Positions 46,290 through 57,413 are shown, counted from the stretch's first letter. The stretch: DNA of 64,000 nt from Puccinia triticina (GCF_026914185.1 NC_070559.1:5182001-5246000), one strand, 5' to 3'. Notes: generated by a model from the letters alone, not told the origin. Numbers and translations are program-made.

Positions 46290-46601
46290 CTGAGCTAGGC
46301 CAATATATCTTAAATCTTTCTTCTCTTTTTTGTATCATCATGCATGTGTGAGAAAACCCAGGGATATTCATGTCTATCTGAGCCAGCAAAAGCAGAAACT
46401 AGTTTTTGGTTCTATAAATTGTTTTCAAGACCACCCCTCTCTTATGCTTCTGTATCAATACTCCTTCAATGGGTAAATATGTTGAAAGGGATGCCTCTCT
46501 ATCTATATTCTTGGAGAGTACTGTTAGAATGCTTACATACATATTTCCACATGCTTCTACTATAGTTTTTGCTTTTGGCTTTGTACTTAGTTTGTCATAT
46601 C

Positions 46602-47305
46602 TTTGATCCTGGAGCTCTTTACCAACTGAATAAAACACCATTGTTTCCAAGTTTAAACAGCTTCCTCTGTCATAAGAAAGTCTGATATCTGCATTCCTGA
46701 GAGAACTTTTCCCCTCAGCAAGCATAAGGGACATTCAAGCATTCTAGGCTCTTTCACCTTCTCCACACATTCTGGGCTGACCTCTGCTGTATTCCACACA
46801 GCTGAGAATCAATCTGTATCAGAGGTAGTTTCTCAGCTGGTTCAGTGTTTGGGTATTGGCACTGGGCTTCCACAAGCCTATCATGAGTCTTTATCACCAA
46901 AAGGTGCTCCAAATAAGGATAATCCTTTTGATTTGAATTACTGGAGAAAGATTAATCAATGAGGCAGAGGAGAATCAGAACTCCAGGGACCCTTTTCCTA
47001 TGCTATTCTCCCTCAATGAGTCTGGAAATGTTTTCCAGGCATGTAAGGTTTTTGTGAACCCTCAACTAAAGACAACATGGAAAAGCAACAAGGCCTGAGC
47101 TTTTGGGAAATTTCTGGATCCAAATGCTGGGCTATATAGGAGAGAATGCAAGAAGGTCCGTCTATGTAATAAAACTAGAGCTGAAGAGAAGTATGAGAGA
47201 AGAAGAAAGAAATGTGGGCTCAACTCACTGGGAGAGAATGCAAGAAGTTCTCTTCCAGACCAGGAGATCAGGGGACCAAGTATATGCACTTGCCTGTGAG
47301 AGGGG
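46602..47305. other. Intergenic, no gene recognised
   Basis: No domain-bearing frame. Unique-looking sequence between the duplication and the next solo LTR. Confidence 0.4.
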
Positions 47306-47674
47306 TGCAAGCCCGGCGCGCACCTCGCGTGTTCACAAACCAATCACAAGGAAATCACACTTTCCTTTTGGCTCGAATACTTAAGCCGCCTCGCCTCCAC
47401 CTCCTTCCTAGCTCAGTAGAGATAAGCGCTGATTCTTCTACTGAGGTAGGTAAGCTTTTCTTTTCATTTCCTCTTTCTCATTTTTCATCATCATCATTGT
47501 ACATAGTAGAGACAAGCGCTGATTCTTCTACTGAGCTAGGAAATGCAAAGTATTTTTGGGTTCTATAAAATCTCTCCAAGACATTGGTCTTGTCTCAAAC
47601 CCCGCCTTGGTCCATTTGGTGGACCCTACCCTTTATCCTGAGTCTTGAGTGAAGGGTCATTTCAGACTCTTACA
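47306..47674 (+). mobile_element. Solo LTR, 369 bp, TSD AGGGG
   Basis: TGCAAGCCCGG...GACTCTTACA is flanked by AGGGG at 47301-47305 and 47675-47679. Hairpins at 47408-47450 (CCTAGCTCAGTAGA / TCTACTGAGGTAGG) and about 47507-47540 flank an intron-like segment, 47450-47506 (GTAAGC...CATAG). It is the same family as the LTRs at 34612 and 55043. Confidence 0.88.
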
Positions 47675-47841
47675 AGGGGTCAATTAATCTGGTTGTAGAA
47701 CTAATTTTGGGATGAATAGAGATGGAGAGGGAATGGTGCTTTAATGGGCTACCTCTTTGGGGAAAAGAAAAAGAGATAAGAGTATGGATTCTCATGGGAA
47801 GCATCTCAACTGCTGGCATTTTGAGTTTTACTTGTAGTGAC

Positions 47842-47872
47842 TAGAGGCCAAGGCGGCTTTGCCGCTGCAAGA
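47842..47872 (-). mobile_element. Helitron-like 3' terminus, inverted
   Basis: On the minus strand GCGGCAAAGCCGC is followed by CTTGGCCTCTAGT, the same hairpin-plus-CTAGT layout as at 2837 and 43240. Confidence 0.42.
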
Positions 47873-49284
47873 ATAGTCCCCTGCTCAGATGCTCCCTGCC
47901 TTTTAGTAGCCAAAGCTTTGGTTTTTATCTCTGTTAGACACTGAAGGGTTTGTTTTTCTTGTGGAAATCCCTTCAAATAAAGTTTGATGATGTGCTGAAT
48001 TCATTTATTACTCAAAATTCATCCACAATAAATGAACAAAGTATACAATATAATTCAGTACTTGTGGTTCATAGGAGCTAATGGTGAGGTTGAGTTGCAC
48101 AAATTTTTCTCATTTCCCAGGAGAGATTTATAAAGTACTTAAGCTTTGAGACAAGCTGAGCCATAGAATAGGCAAGAAAACAGGAAGATGAGAGGCCATC
48201 ACTGCAGCAGAAAAACAAAAATGGTGAAACCAAATAATTGGATGAAAGTATGAGTGAATCAAGATTAAATATATTTGACCAAACATCAGTCACTCACACT
48301 ATCCAACTGTTAGATGATCTGACTATCACTGCTTGTCCCTGCACCAGTAAGTAATATTCCCCAATATTCATCACCACTATTAACTCACCTCACATTATTA
48401 GTATCACAATGCATCTGCATTTTTTATTAAACGCACTGCTTTTCACAATGTCCCACCTCTTAAACACCAATAAACTCATGGTGCAACACATTTTTCACTT
48501 GAAAATCCACAAAATTCATAATTCAAAATATGATTTTTTTTCATTTGTTGCATCATTACCCTCTAATTGACAAGATAGTTAAAAGTGTAAACGCCTGCAT
48601 CACCACACAGTAATGTGGGACTTGCCATCCCTTCAATCAATAATATACAATTGTGCAACTGAATATAAATTGTTCCCTGCAATGGGGAAGCTAGCTGAAT
48701 GTCTGCCCCATACTCTTTGGCTGATCTATAATGTCAGGGTTTGCCAGCTGAGTGGAAAGAAATGATAGTTAGCTAGAAAACTTGAGAAACAAACTGAATC
48801 AAACATCAGCAAGTAGGAGAGATGAAGGTTACCTTTTGCCAAGCGTGTCTCAATAGTTGATAGATCCGTTGGCTGCTTGAAAATGTTGAATTAGTCAGGA
48901 ATGTTGAGAGCCACAGGATCTATGGGGGCGAGGAAAGGACCTGCAGAATGGTGCTTCTTGAGTTGCTTGGTGAGACTGGTGTCAAAGCAATGCTGATCCT
49001 TGGTGAACCTGGTGCCAAGGGTCCCCGGAACAAAGCCCACATGGTCTCTGTTGTTGATGGAGTTGGGTTAGTAACTGTGGTTGGAAGCGGCAGTACAGAT
49101 GGATACAACTTGATTGCAGTTTGTGGTACATCGGATAGAGGCTTTGAGTGCGAGGAGTTCATTTGGGGATTGACAGATGACTCACTGTCTAGACGGGGTT
49201 TCTTGGGCGCACTTTGCCCATTAGGATCAGTTCTGGATCCGCTGATGTGATTGGGCAATCCGGGCAAGGGTCAAGCGAGCCGGT
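47873..49284. other. Mostly AT-rich intergenic
   Basis: 47900-48900 is AT-rich without genes. The minus-strand frame at 48920-49267 (115 codons, Ser/Pro-rich, with a KKPRLDSE basic patch) follows the TOG fragment on the same strand and could be a former downstream exon. I cannot support it as a gene. Confidence 0.4.
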
Positions 49285-50190
49285 CTAGGCTTCCTCAGGA
49301 CCTGTAGGTGGGATGACTGGAGGCAAGGGATTGGCTTTGTTGCTATTGCTAGTTGGGTCAGTTGGGAACAGTGAGGGAGGGTTGTCTGAAGGTTCGGGTA
49401 GTGGAAGGTTGGAGATCAACCGTGTATTCAAGGCTGCAGCGGCCCCTGCGACCACTTTGAGTTGCTTCAAGTTTAAACCTTCGAAGACCGCGGTCTACAA
49501 TAAGGAATGCACGCATTGATAAAGTCAGGGGATTGGTCCCAAGCTTGAGTTGAGATGGTAATAATGACATACCACAATCCCTTTGGCTTTATCACCATCA
49601 GCTTCGGACATAGCCCATTCTAGCAGAAACTCAATCGCGGCCTCTCGTGTTCCTTTCCGAGTGCTAGTAGCAAAGCTTTTGTCAACTAATGGTGTGATGC
49701 AATCCAGCTGACATCTGGAGCCCGCTCGACCAGCCAGTCGGATGTAAATCAAAACCAGCAGGACACCTTTTTCTTGAGCGACGGCGTTAGAGTCTGTTAC
49801 AGCTTTATGAGGCCACTGATGATCACTACTTGGAATGAATGAGACACTCAGAAACAATCAGCGCGGCATTCTCGCACGATATCAATGGGGCGAAACAGAC
49901 GAACCAATTCAATTCAGTGAACACCTCATCATCCTCTGCCAGTTGGAATTGTATGATAAGAGTTTCATATCCGGCGAGACGTGCTTTCCAAAACTACAGA
50001 ATTACTTTTGGGGAAGAATTTGGTTGTGCAAAGATAATCGTGGCTAGGGATCAGAGTTTTTCTGGGACAAGAGCGATGAATGAAACGGCGGGCCTTATGG
50101 TTGAGCTCCTCTCGGGCAGACAAATTTTGCCAATCCGATTCCTGCGGGGGCTCGGCAATTTGAAGAGGAGCAACAGGCGGTTTGGATTCT
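49285..50190 (-). pseudogene. TOG-domain protein fragment (XMAP215/Stu2/Alp14-like)
   Basis: Read on the minus strand, about 50190-50075 encodes QESDWQNLSAREELNHKAR, like the first helix of a TOG domain. An exon ending at 49573 carries HKAVTDSNAVAQEKGV, ITPLVDKSF and STRKGTREAAIEFLLEW. A 78-bp intron (49572-49495) joins in phase to 49494-49285, with FEGLNLKQLKVVAGAAAALN, then a Pro/Ser-rich tail and a stop. TOG domains bind tubulin and speed microtubule growth. Full Stu2-type proteins have two or more TOGs and about 800 residues or more. This would be one incomplete TOG. I see no start codon in frame upstream of 50190 and no clean exon between 49830 and 50075, so I treat it as a truncated duplicate. 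Confidence 0.55.
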
Positions 50191-51213
50191 TGTCATTTTT
50201 GCGCTAAGACATCTTCGCCGTTGCAGGGAGGGGAGCAGGTTTGAAGGCCAATGGCCAGGAAGTGTCATGTCTTGACTACTGTTGGCTGGGCATCTAATCT
50301 GACAAGGGCCACGTGTATCGACGGTCGTTTCAAATTAAACAATGTGGCTTGTTTGAGAAGCTGGAGGGTTTTGGTTGGGGGGAGACTGGGTGGCATGGCG
50401 TTGGCGAGGATACGGTGGCCCTGGCGCCGGATGCGGCTAGAGTCTTTAAGAGCGTCACACAGATGGGCTGACTAGAATATTTAAAGGAGGGGCGCTGGTG
50501 TCGATTGTGTAGCGGGGCTCTACAGTAACTGGGGGACTGGTACGAGCAATGTGATAAAAGACGAGAAATGGCACTCTGGATTTCGAGAGGCAAAAAGGAA
50601 CTGGGGCACAAAGCCCTACAAGAGAGAGCGCCTGATATAGGTGCCTCAAAAGAGAAACGGAAACAACAACAACCACCCCTGAATACAGGGGGACTACCGG
50701 CTACAGCCACACAGGGGTACTCCTGGCAGCTGTAGCGGGAAGGAGAAGATGGTGTGATAGCCTAACTCCGGGTCTAGCCCAATCTAGGCAAGGGAGGCGC
50801 AGGGGCCTCCCGCCTCTCTACTACGTGGCGGGTGGTAACCCGCCCGTACTATAGTAGCACGGCTACAATTGTCCCCCCAGGGGTTCCGGTTTTGTCCTGG
50901 CCTCTCCCTGCAGGCCCCCTACTTCGCTTGGATAGGCCCCTGCTTGATTTTAAAAAATGCTGGCCCTTTTTTGCTTGTTGCAATGTCACAAGCTGGAGGG
51001 TCTACCCATGGCACATAGTGTTTGGGGGTAATCTATTCAACAGTGGCCATCATGTGGCTACACGCCAAAACTTAGATTTTTTTTGCCATGTTTTTGTGAA
51101 TTTAATAAACTTGGATGTCTAGGTTTTTTACTTTTCTACTAATCTAACGTTTTTTACACAGATAAAAAGTGTTTCCAATTCCCTAGTGGTGGTTACTTGG
51201 CTAATGATAAGTG
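50191..51213. other. Intergenic with structured GC-rich patch
   Basis: 50770-50900 holds adjacent GC hairpins (GGGAGGCGCAGGGGCCTCCC, GGCGGGTGGTAACCCGCC) of the type seen in LTR or UTR sequence. No tRNA fold could be made from it, and no gene recognised. Confidence 0.4.
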
Positions 51214-51216
51214 AGC

Positions 51217-52328
51217 CACCAGGGGAGAATTTGACGCACTCTCCAGACAGTGCCTGACTGTAATTTTATGCTGTTCTGGGTCAGATGTCAGTCAGATGTG
51301 TATTAGGAAATGATTTATAAATTATTCAGAAGTCAATTGGAAGTCTATCATAATTTATGAGGAAGTATCACAGGACCTCATACAATGTTGTATAGAAATG
51401 TTTGATTCTTTAAGGATAACTCAATTACAACCTATAATGAAATGATATTTACTCAATGCCTAATTATCAATCATTGCTGGTGAATTTATGTTGATCAATT
51501 TCTCTATGTGCAAGGAGTTTCACACAACATAAATGTGACTAGCTGGGGCTTTAATGGCTTTCTGACCAGTTTTTACTTCTCATGGAGCTGTGAAAGTCCC
51601 CTCTGGTGATCTGTCACCCCAATGTACGCGCGTACACAAAGGTGACATTGTCAAAATGCAAAACAGCTCACATGCATGTGCATGGAGACATTGGAAAACA
51701 AAAAACCATAAAAACGACTCACAAGCTTATAGGTGTTAAGAAGCCAAGTTGTTTGGCTGAAATCTGGTACCACAAACCTCCAAGTTTGGCTTGAAACATA
51801 CTTTCACCCTATTTTCATCCTTTTTTGACTCAATTATAGATGATACCTGCCTGTTTTTAGGGAAATATGAAAATTAAGGCGGGCCTTTCACATCATTCTT
51901 ACCAGTGTGTATGTGTTGTTGATCTGAAAGAGGCCCAGCCTGCAATTTGTAACAACCTTTTATGAGTGCACATGAAGGAAAAATTAGCAAAGTGAAAACA
52001 ATGAACACCTTCATGAGTATGTGAATAATATGAATTGAACCCCAAGAAATCATCCTGATCAACAACCAGGTCAAATTGAGTTATGATTTAATTGCGGTCA
52101 TTGTGTCTTAGTGGTTTCAACTGTGTTCTGATTGAGTTCCAGTTGAGTTCTGCATGACTTCTGGATGATTTATGGATGAATCCAGGATCAGTTTCAGAAC
52201 AGTTGTGGATGAGTTCAAGCATTGTTCATTATTTCTTACACTCTTTTCACCAAAAGCATCCAGCACAGTTCCGGAAAAAGGGTATGGTATGGCACTCTCT
52301 CAAGAGTGCGTCAAAATCACCCCTGGTG
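51217..52328. mobile_element. CACTA-like non-autonomous element, 1,112 bp, 3-bp TSD
   Basis: The left end CACCAGGGGAGAATTTGACG with GCACTCTCCAGACAGTGC is mirrored at the right end by GCACTCTCTCAAGAGTGC, CGTCAAAATCACCCCTGGTG. AGC flanks both sides (51214-51216, 52329-52331). It belongs to the same family as 27755-29704. The interior has no recognisable transposase. Confidence 0.8.
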
Positions 52329-52331
52329 AGC

Positions 52332-53500
52332 AGTGATCTGAATTGCTTGGACAGGATTTGATGGGAAAAAATTGAAGAGGACCACCTTCACATTCCAAAC
52401 ACCATGAAAGTATATTAGCCTCATTACTGTGTGGTGGACAGACTGGTACACGCTGTGGAACTACTCTTGGGATGAATAGAGCTGGAGAGGGAATGGTGCT
52501 TTGATGGGCTGCCTCTCTGGGAACAAGAAAAAGATATAAGAGTGTGGCTATAGAGGATTCTTGAGGGTTACTTTTCTACTAATCTAATATTTTGTACACA
52601 GATAACAAGCTTGTCCAATCTGATTTATTGGCATAAGCAAGGCTAATGATAGGTGACCAGTGATCTGAATTACTTTGACAGGATCTGATGGGGAACAAAT
52701 GAAGAGGAAAACAACCCAGTTTATATCCACAAGAAAGAGGAGCCATGAGGAAACAAGGATAACCTGAAGGGAAGCATAGAACATTCTACTTCTATAGGAT
52801 GAAACAGCCATGTGGTCAGAGTAGTGGGTCAAGGAGTCACATGATGGTGTAATAGTGGGTGGGGATGATGCCATCTTCTGGGGGCTATGGTTCAATCTTC
52901 CTAGTTAGAGGAGGGGATATGTGAGACATAACAGGGGTAGAATATTCTATGATCTAAGATAGGAGTAGTTAGGCCTTTCAGGAAGTGTTTCAGGAAGAAG
53001 TCATCTAGGGATTGAAGATAGGAGGAGTTAGGTGTTTCAGGAAGCGTTTCAGGAAGCGTTTCAGGAAGTGTTTCAGGGAGAAATAATCTAGGTGGGGTTT
53101 GGGGCTATGTCTAGTATAATGTGTATCATGTTGGGTTTGGAGGGTGAAGGGTTTCAAGGTTGCTTATACATCTTTGAGCACATGGTTCTAAGGAAACACT
53201 AGAAGAAGGGGGTAACATGTGATCTGGGTAGATGTTTGAGACTAGGGAGAGGGTTTATCCAAGAGAGGGGGAGTGTGGGAAGAGGGAATACTATTATCCA
53301 GGGTATGACCATTGAGTGGGGATGTTGAGGACCTTGGGCTTTGCTGACAAGGGGGCCAGAGGTATGGGATTTAGTCTTGAGGTGTGACAGCCTTGTGATT
53401 GATGGTTGCTGGTTTTCTGGGTAGATCAGGATTGGCTTACCACAACGCGTGGGATCAAGTTTTGTTGCGCATGGCGCGCGTCGGCGGCCATCATTGGGTC
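52332..53500. other. Intergenic, no gene recognised
   Basis: 53030-53080 has a short tandem GTTTCAGGAAGCG-type repeat. 52440-52600 resembles 47700-47790 (GAATAGAGATGGAGAGGGAA and flanks), a dispersed repeat. No gene recognised. Confidence 0.45.
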
Positions 53501-53506
53501 CTGCAA

Positions 53507-53620
53507 CTCAATCAATTATGATTAGGTTATCTGATTGGGTCACGTGACTCAATCAATTATGATTGGGTCCTGCGACTCAATCAATTATGATTGGGTCCCG
53601 CGACTCAATGAGAGTTATGG
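53507..53620. repeat. 28-bp minisatellite, about 4 units
   Basis: Units of the form ATGATTGGGTCCTGCGACTC plus AATCAATT recur with small changes (TCACGTGACTC, TCCCGCGACTC). Confidence 0.85.
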
Positions 53621-53979
53621 CAAAGGTCTCAGCCCTCAAGGCCTTCTCAAGTTCAACGGCGCAGCGCGGCGCATCCCCAAGGCGTTTCAGGATTTCTTTT
53701 CTTATTTTTCCTTCCCCCCCTTTGTCCCTGTGTTGGTTTATTTATTTTCTCAGGTTATTTTCTTTTCCATTATGTTCTATTATTTTTCTTTCACTCTGCG
53801 CGCTTTGGATAGGTTTTGGATGAGGAGGGTTGGTTGTTTGTTTTGTTTTTGTTTTGTTTTGTCCTGTTTCTGTTTCTTATCTTGTTTGTTGTAGCGCGCG
53901 CGTGCGCGCCAGGTTGTGATGAGATGTCTGCTAGATGTCACAAACTCCAAGGTTTGAGTTCTGTTGGAACTCAGGCTTT

Positions 53980-54162
53980 TATGGTTTTCAAAGTTGGAAT
54001 TCATGCATGCATAAATGCGTAAATCATAAATTCATAAAAATTCTTTGGCTGGGAAAGCCAAAGATTACTTAAGCAGATTGGTGAGATCCCCTGCAAACAA
54101 AGTTTTATGAATTTATGATTTATGCATTTATACATGCATGAACTTCAACTTTGAAGACCATA
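53980..54162. mobile_element. 183-bp foldback MITE
   Basis: Inverted arms of about 70 bp start TATGGTTTTCAAAGTTG and end with CAACTTTGAAGACCATA. Flanking TTT on both sides may be a 3-bp duplication. A central AGCCAAAG-type spacer is present and there is no coding capacity. Confidence 0.75.
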
Positions 54163-54289
54163 TTTGGAGAGGCATGGACCCACTCTGAACCATAAAATTC
54201 TCAGTTTCATCCATCCATAAAATTCTCAGTTTCATCCATCAAAATTCAAAGTTATAAGTCTTGGCAACTGTCTGCCTGAAGTCTCAGCT

Positions 54290-54796
54290 CAACAGTGGGT
54301 CAGCTACGCTAACATAGCTGTTAGCGTAGCGTAGCGCAGCGCAAATGCGCTATTTTTTAGCGTAGCGTTAGCGCAATTGCACGCATCTGCGCTAACGCTA
54401 CGCGCAAAGGATGCAAAGCTATTTTAGCTTTTAGCGTAGCGTTAGCGTAGCGTTAGCGTAGCGTTAGCGTAGCGTTAGCGTAGCGTTAGCGTAGATGCGC
54501 GCAATTGCGCTAACGCTAAGCACGCAAGGCGCAAAAGAGCGCACGCTATGCTGCGCTAAAGCGTTTTTTGCGTCAAAAAAGTGCCTTTTTTCCGCTAAAA
54601 GCGCCTTAGCGCAACGTAGCGTAGCGTAGCGCTAACACTAAACAAAAATTGGTATGCTGTTAGCGCCGCTGAAAATTAGCGAAGCATAGCGGCGCTAACA
54701 GCGCGCTAACGCTATTCAAAAAAGGTTGGCGCTTTTTGCCGCTACGCTAAAATTTAGGGCTAAAATGGCGTAGTTTAGCGTAGCGGCCCACTGTTG
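54290..54796. mobile_element. 507-bp palindrome-rich element with 7-bp TSD, copy 2
   Basis: The tips CAACAGTGGGTCAGCTACGC and inverse GCGTAGCGGCCCACTGTTG are flanked by CTCAGCT at 54283-54289 and 54797-54803. It aligns along its length with 10494-10970 and is longer because of an 11-bp tandem expansion (TTAGCGTAGCG) at about 54435-54495. Confidence 0.9.
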
Positions 54797-55042
54797 CTCA
54801 GCTCCTTAAAGTTCAATTTCCCCGCAACACCGATCTCCTCCAACTCTCTGGTTTAGATCACAACCCCGCCGGCAGTATCCCCGGCTTCGTTCTCAACACA
54901 AAAATCGCCAACACGCAACTCCAGCTGTCAGAAAATCACCCCCCCCCCCCCCCCACTCTTACATGACTCACTGCGCTCATTCACGGCCAATCACCCCGGA
55001 TGGCATACACACCTCAAACTTTCTTTTTCTCATTCCCCTCCA

Positions 55043-55392
55043 TGTGAGCCCCCTCCTTTGGGGTCTCACAAAGATGTCACATAGCTATCACTAGATTAGA
55101 TAATCCGCCTGATACTCAGTCTACACTCTCTTCCACGCTCTAGCCAGTAGAGATCTTGCCCTTCACATCTCTCCCGGCTAGGTAAGCTTTCCCCTTTTCC
55201 TTCTTCTCTCTCCTTTCTCTTTTGATTCCCTGAGTTGTATATACTGAGAGATCTTGCCCTTCACATCTCTCCTGGCTAGATTGTCTCCTTCATCTGAAAT
55301 ATATAGCCCCGTGAACTAGAATCTCATCTCAAGGTTCCCCCTCTGTGCCCCACTTGATGGACAGTGAAGGACTCCCAACTGGAGTCCTTACA
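55043..55392 (+). mobile_element. Solo LTR, 350 bp, TSD CTCCA
   Basis: TGTGAGCCCCC...GGAGTCCTTACA is flanked by CTCCA at 55038-55042 and 55393-55397. It has hairpins at 55140-55181 (CTAGCCAGTAGAGAT / ATCTCTCCCGGCTAG) and about 55243-55279, with GTAAGC straight after the first. It is the same family as 34612 and 47306. Confidence 0.9.
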
Positions 55393-56770
55393 CTCCACCA
55401 ACTGCCTACCGCCTGGCATGGTAGGAGTTCCTCAACGGAGGTGGGATTTTGCGCTTGCCCCGCCGCCTAGAGAGTCCAAGAAACCAGCATTTGGGGTACG
55501 GCTCACAGCAGTGGCATGTAATGCTTTTGACAATGATGAAGTACCAAACCAGAGGGAAAACTACGGGAGGAACTTACTTTTACATCTCCCAATCTCCGCG
55601 GCATACCATAATCCTCCTCAAACGCCGGGGAATAAGACAACCCTCCAGCCTACGGCGCGTCTTGAGGACCGGAATTACCGGGGTTGTCACGCGCGCGGAT
55701 CATCCTGAAACAAATCCATCTTGACGTTGTGGTGCTCCATTGGTGTGACAATGCCAAAAGCACATTGCAGAGGTATTGGGACATCATAGATACAGCTATC
55801 ATTCATTATAAGAGGAGGAATTTATATAGAATACAAGCAGAGTATTTTTACATGGGAGGGATGGAGTCATTACAGACGGATGGATGATGGATGGTGTTAT
55901 CACGGATGGAACAGCAGACTAGGATTATGGAGGATGGACGGCGTGATTGAGGATGGAAGGGAGGACAATGACTAGGTAGGATGGCAGGGAGGTGGAGGGA
56001 TGTTATCAATAGAAGAGGTGGAAGGTATTGGGAGCACATGTCTCAACCAGGAATGGAAGGGAGGATGGTGTGGTGTATCAAGTAAAGCAGTTTTATAAGG
56101 GTATATTACTTGTATAAGGGTATATTATCTTTATAAGGGCGGTATATTACTTTATAAGGGTCTAGGATTCAGTATGATGGGATATGGATGGAAGTATTAA
56201 TTAGGTGAGGAGGAAGAAGGAATGAAGGAGCAAGGTGGGAGGAGAGGCTTTGACCCCCAATATTCTGGATGTAAAAAGGCAACAGCTGGACATGCAGGCA
56301 TATGGTAGGTTACGGAAGGTTGTTTGGGTCACCTAGCAACACATGATATCATGCAGTGCAGCATATGCAGGCAGATAAGGGGTTCAAGGAGTTTTCCTGC
56401 AGAATCAATTACATCATTGTTTGGCAGGCAGTGCAACACATGCATATATTGCTGTGCAACTGATATCCCCACCTGCAGAATCCATTACCTCATTGTTTGG
56501 CAGGCAGTGCAACACATGCATATCTTGCTGTGCAACTGATATCCCCTGCAGAAAATAGCCCTCACAAGGAGTTCCCCTGGGGCTAAATTCCCTCACCCTT
56601 CAAGATATAAGGAGGCTTCTTTCCCCCCCTCATCAGATCTTTTCCCCATCAGCCTACAGAGGTTTGGTCACAGTGGTTAGTTTAGTTACAGTGGTAGTTT
56701 AGTGGTAGTTTAGTGGTAGTGGTACTGGTAGTAGTAGTGTAAAGTTTGAGTCAGTAGTAGTAGTAGTAGT

Positions 56771-56950
56771 CAGGAGCTCTGGTAGTAATTAAAGTGCCTT
56801 ATCAAGAGATTGTTAAGGAAGAGATTATTACCAACTTCATCAACAACAATTATAACAACTAGTAGTAGTCGTGTAGTAGCAACCAGGAGCTCTAGTATTG
56901 ATTAAAGTGCCTTATCAAGAGATTGTTTAAGGAAGAGATCATTACCAACC
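56771..56950. repeat. 65-bp direct repeat pair
   Basis: Two copies, about 56771-56836 and 56884-56950, share CAGGAGCTCT, AAAGTGCCTTATCAAGAGAT and ATTACCAAC. They flank GTAGTAGT-rich sequence. Confidence 0.8.
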
Positions 56951-57312
56951 TTCTCATCAACAACCCAACGTCAACAACAATTGTATATTACATAATTAAT
57001 CCCACTGGATTATATTATTCCCCATCATCAGAAGATGTAACAGATCTGCAAGATTAGCAATTTGAGGTATCTAGATCTGAGAGAGATTACTATACAAAAG
57101 TAAGATCCATCTTGGAATCAGCCACATCTTTATAAATATTGATTACAAGACTCTTAGTTATTTGTGTAGTACCATTAGAGGGGCAGGTCTTTCAAACCAT
57201 TTGTAATTTGTAATAGCCTTTCAACCTATTAGCAATTTATTTCCCCCTCAGATGATATTTCACCAAATTATATTTAGTGTCCCACAAGAGTCCCTACAAC
57301 GTGAAACAAGAG

Positions 57313-57413
57313 TAGTTTATTCTCTTCTTGGAGACAGGATTGAAACGCTAGTTTATTCTCTTCTCAGAGATGGGATTGAGATGCTAGTTTATTCTCTTCT
57401 CAGAGACGTGCCA
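57313..57413. repeat. Tandem repeat of about 39 bp, 3 units
   Basis: Three units begin TAGTTTATTCTCTTCT followed by (T/C)(G/A)GAGA and a variable part. Confidence 0.85.

Larger units (their letters stand above)
43616..46601. repeat. Segmental duplication, copy B
   Basis: Direct-orientation counterpart of 32215-35024. It contains the paralogous gene, its introns and downstream sequence, and a private 484-bp insertion at 45806-46289. Confidence 0.88.
53640..54990. repeat. Dispersed pyrimidine-rich / GCGCGC repeat family member with nested elements
   Basis: The order T/C-rich stretch, GCGCGCGCGTGCGCGCC, TGTGATGAGATGTC...TGTCACA recurs at 8195-8969 and 57640-58430. Here it is split by the MITE at 53980 and the 507-bp element at 54290. 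It ends near a poly-C run at about 54940. Confidence 0.5.

Noticed and set aside
50770..50900. Possible tRNA or structured ncRNA
   Set aside because: Adjacent GC hairpins are present, but no cloverleaf with a T-arm and anticodon arm could be laid out. More like LTR or UTR structure.
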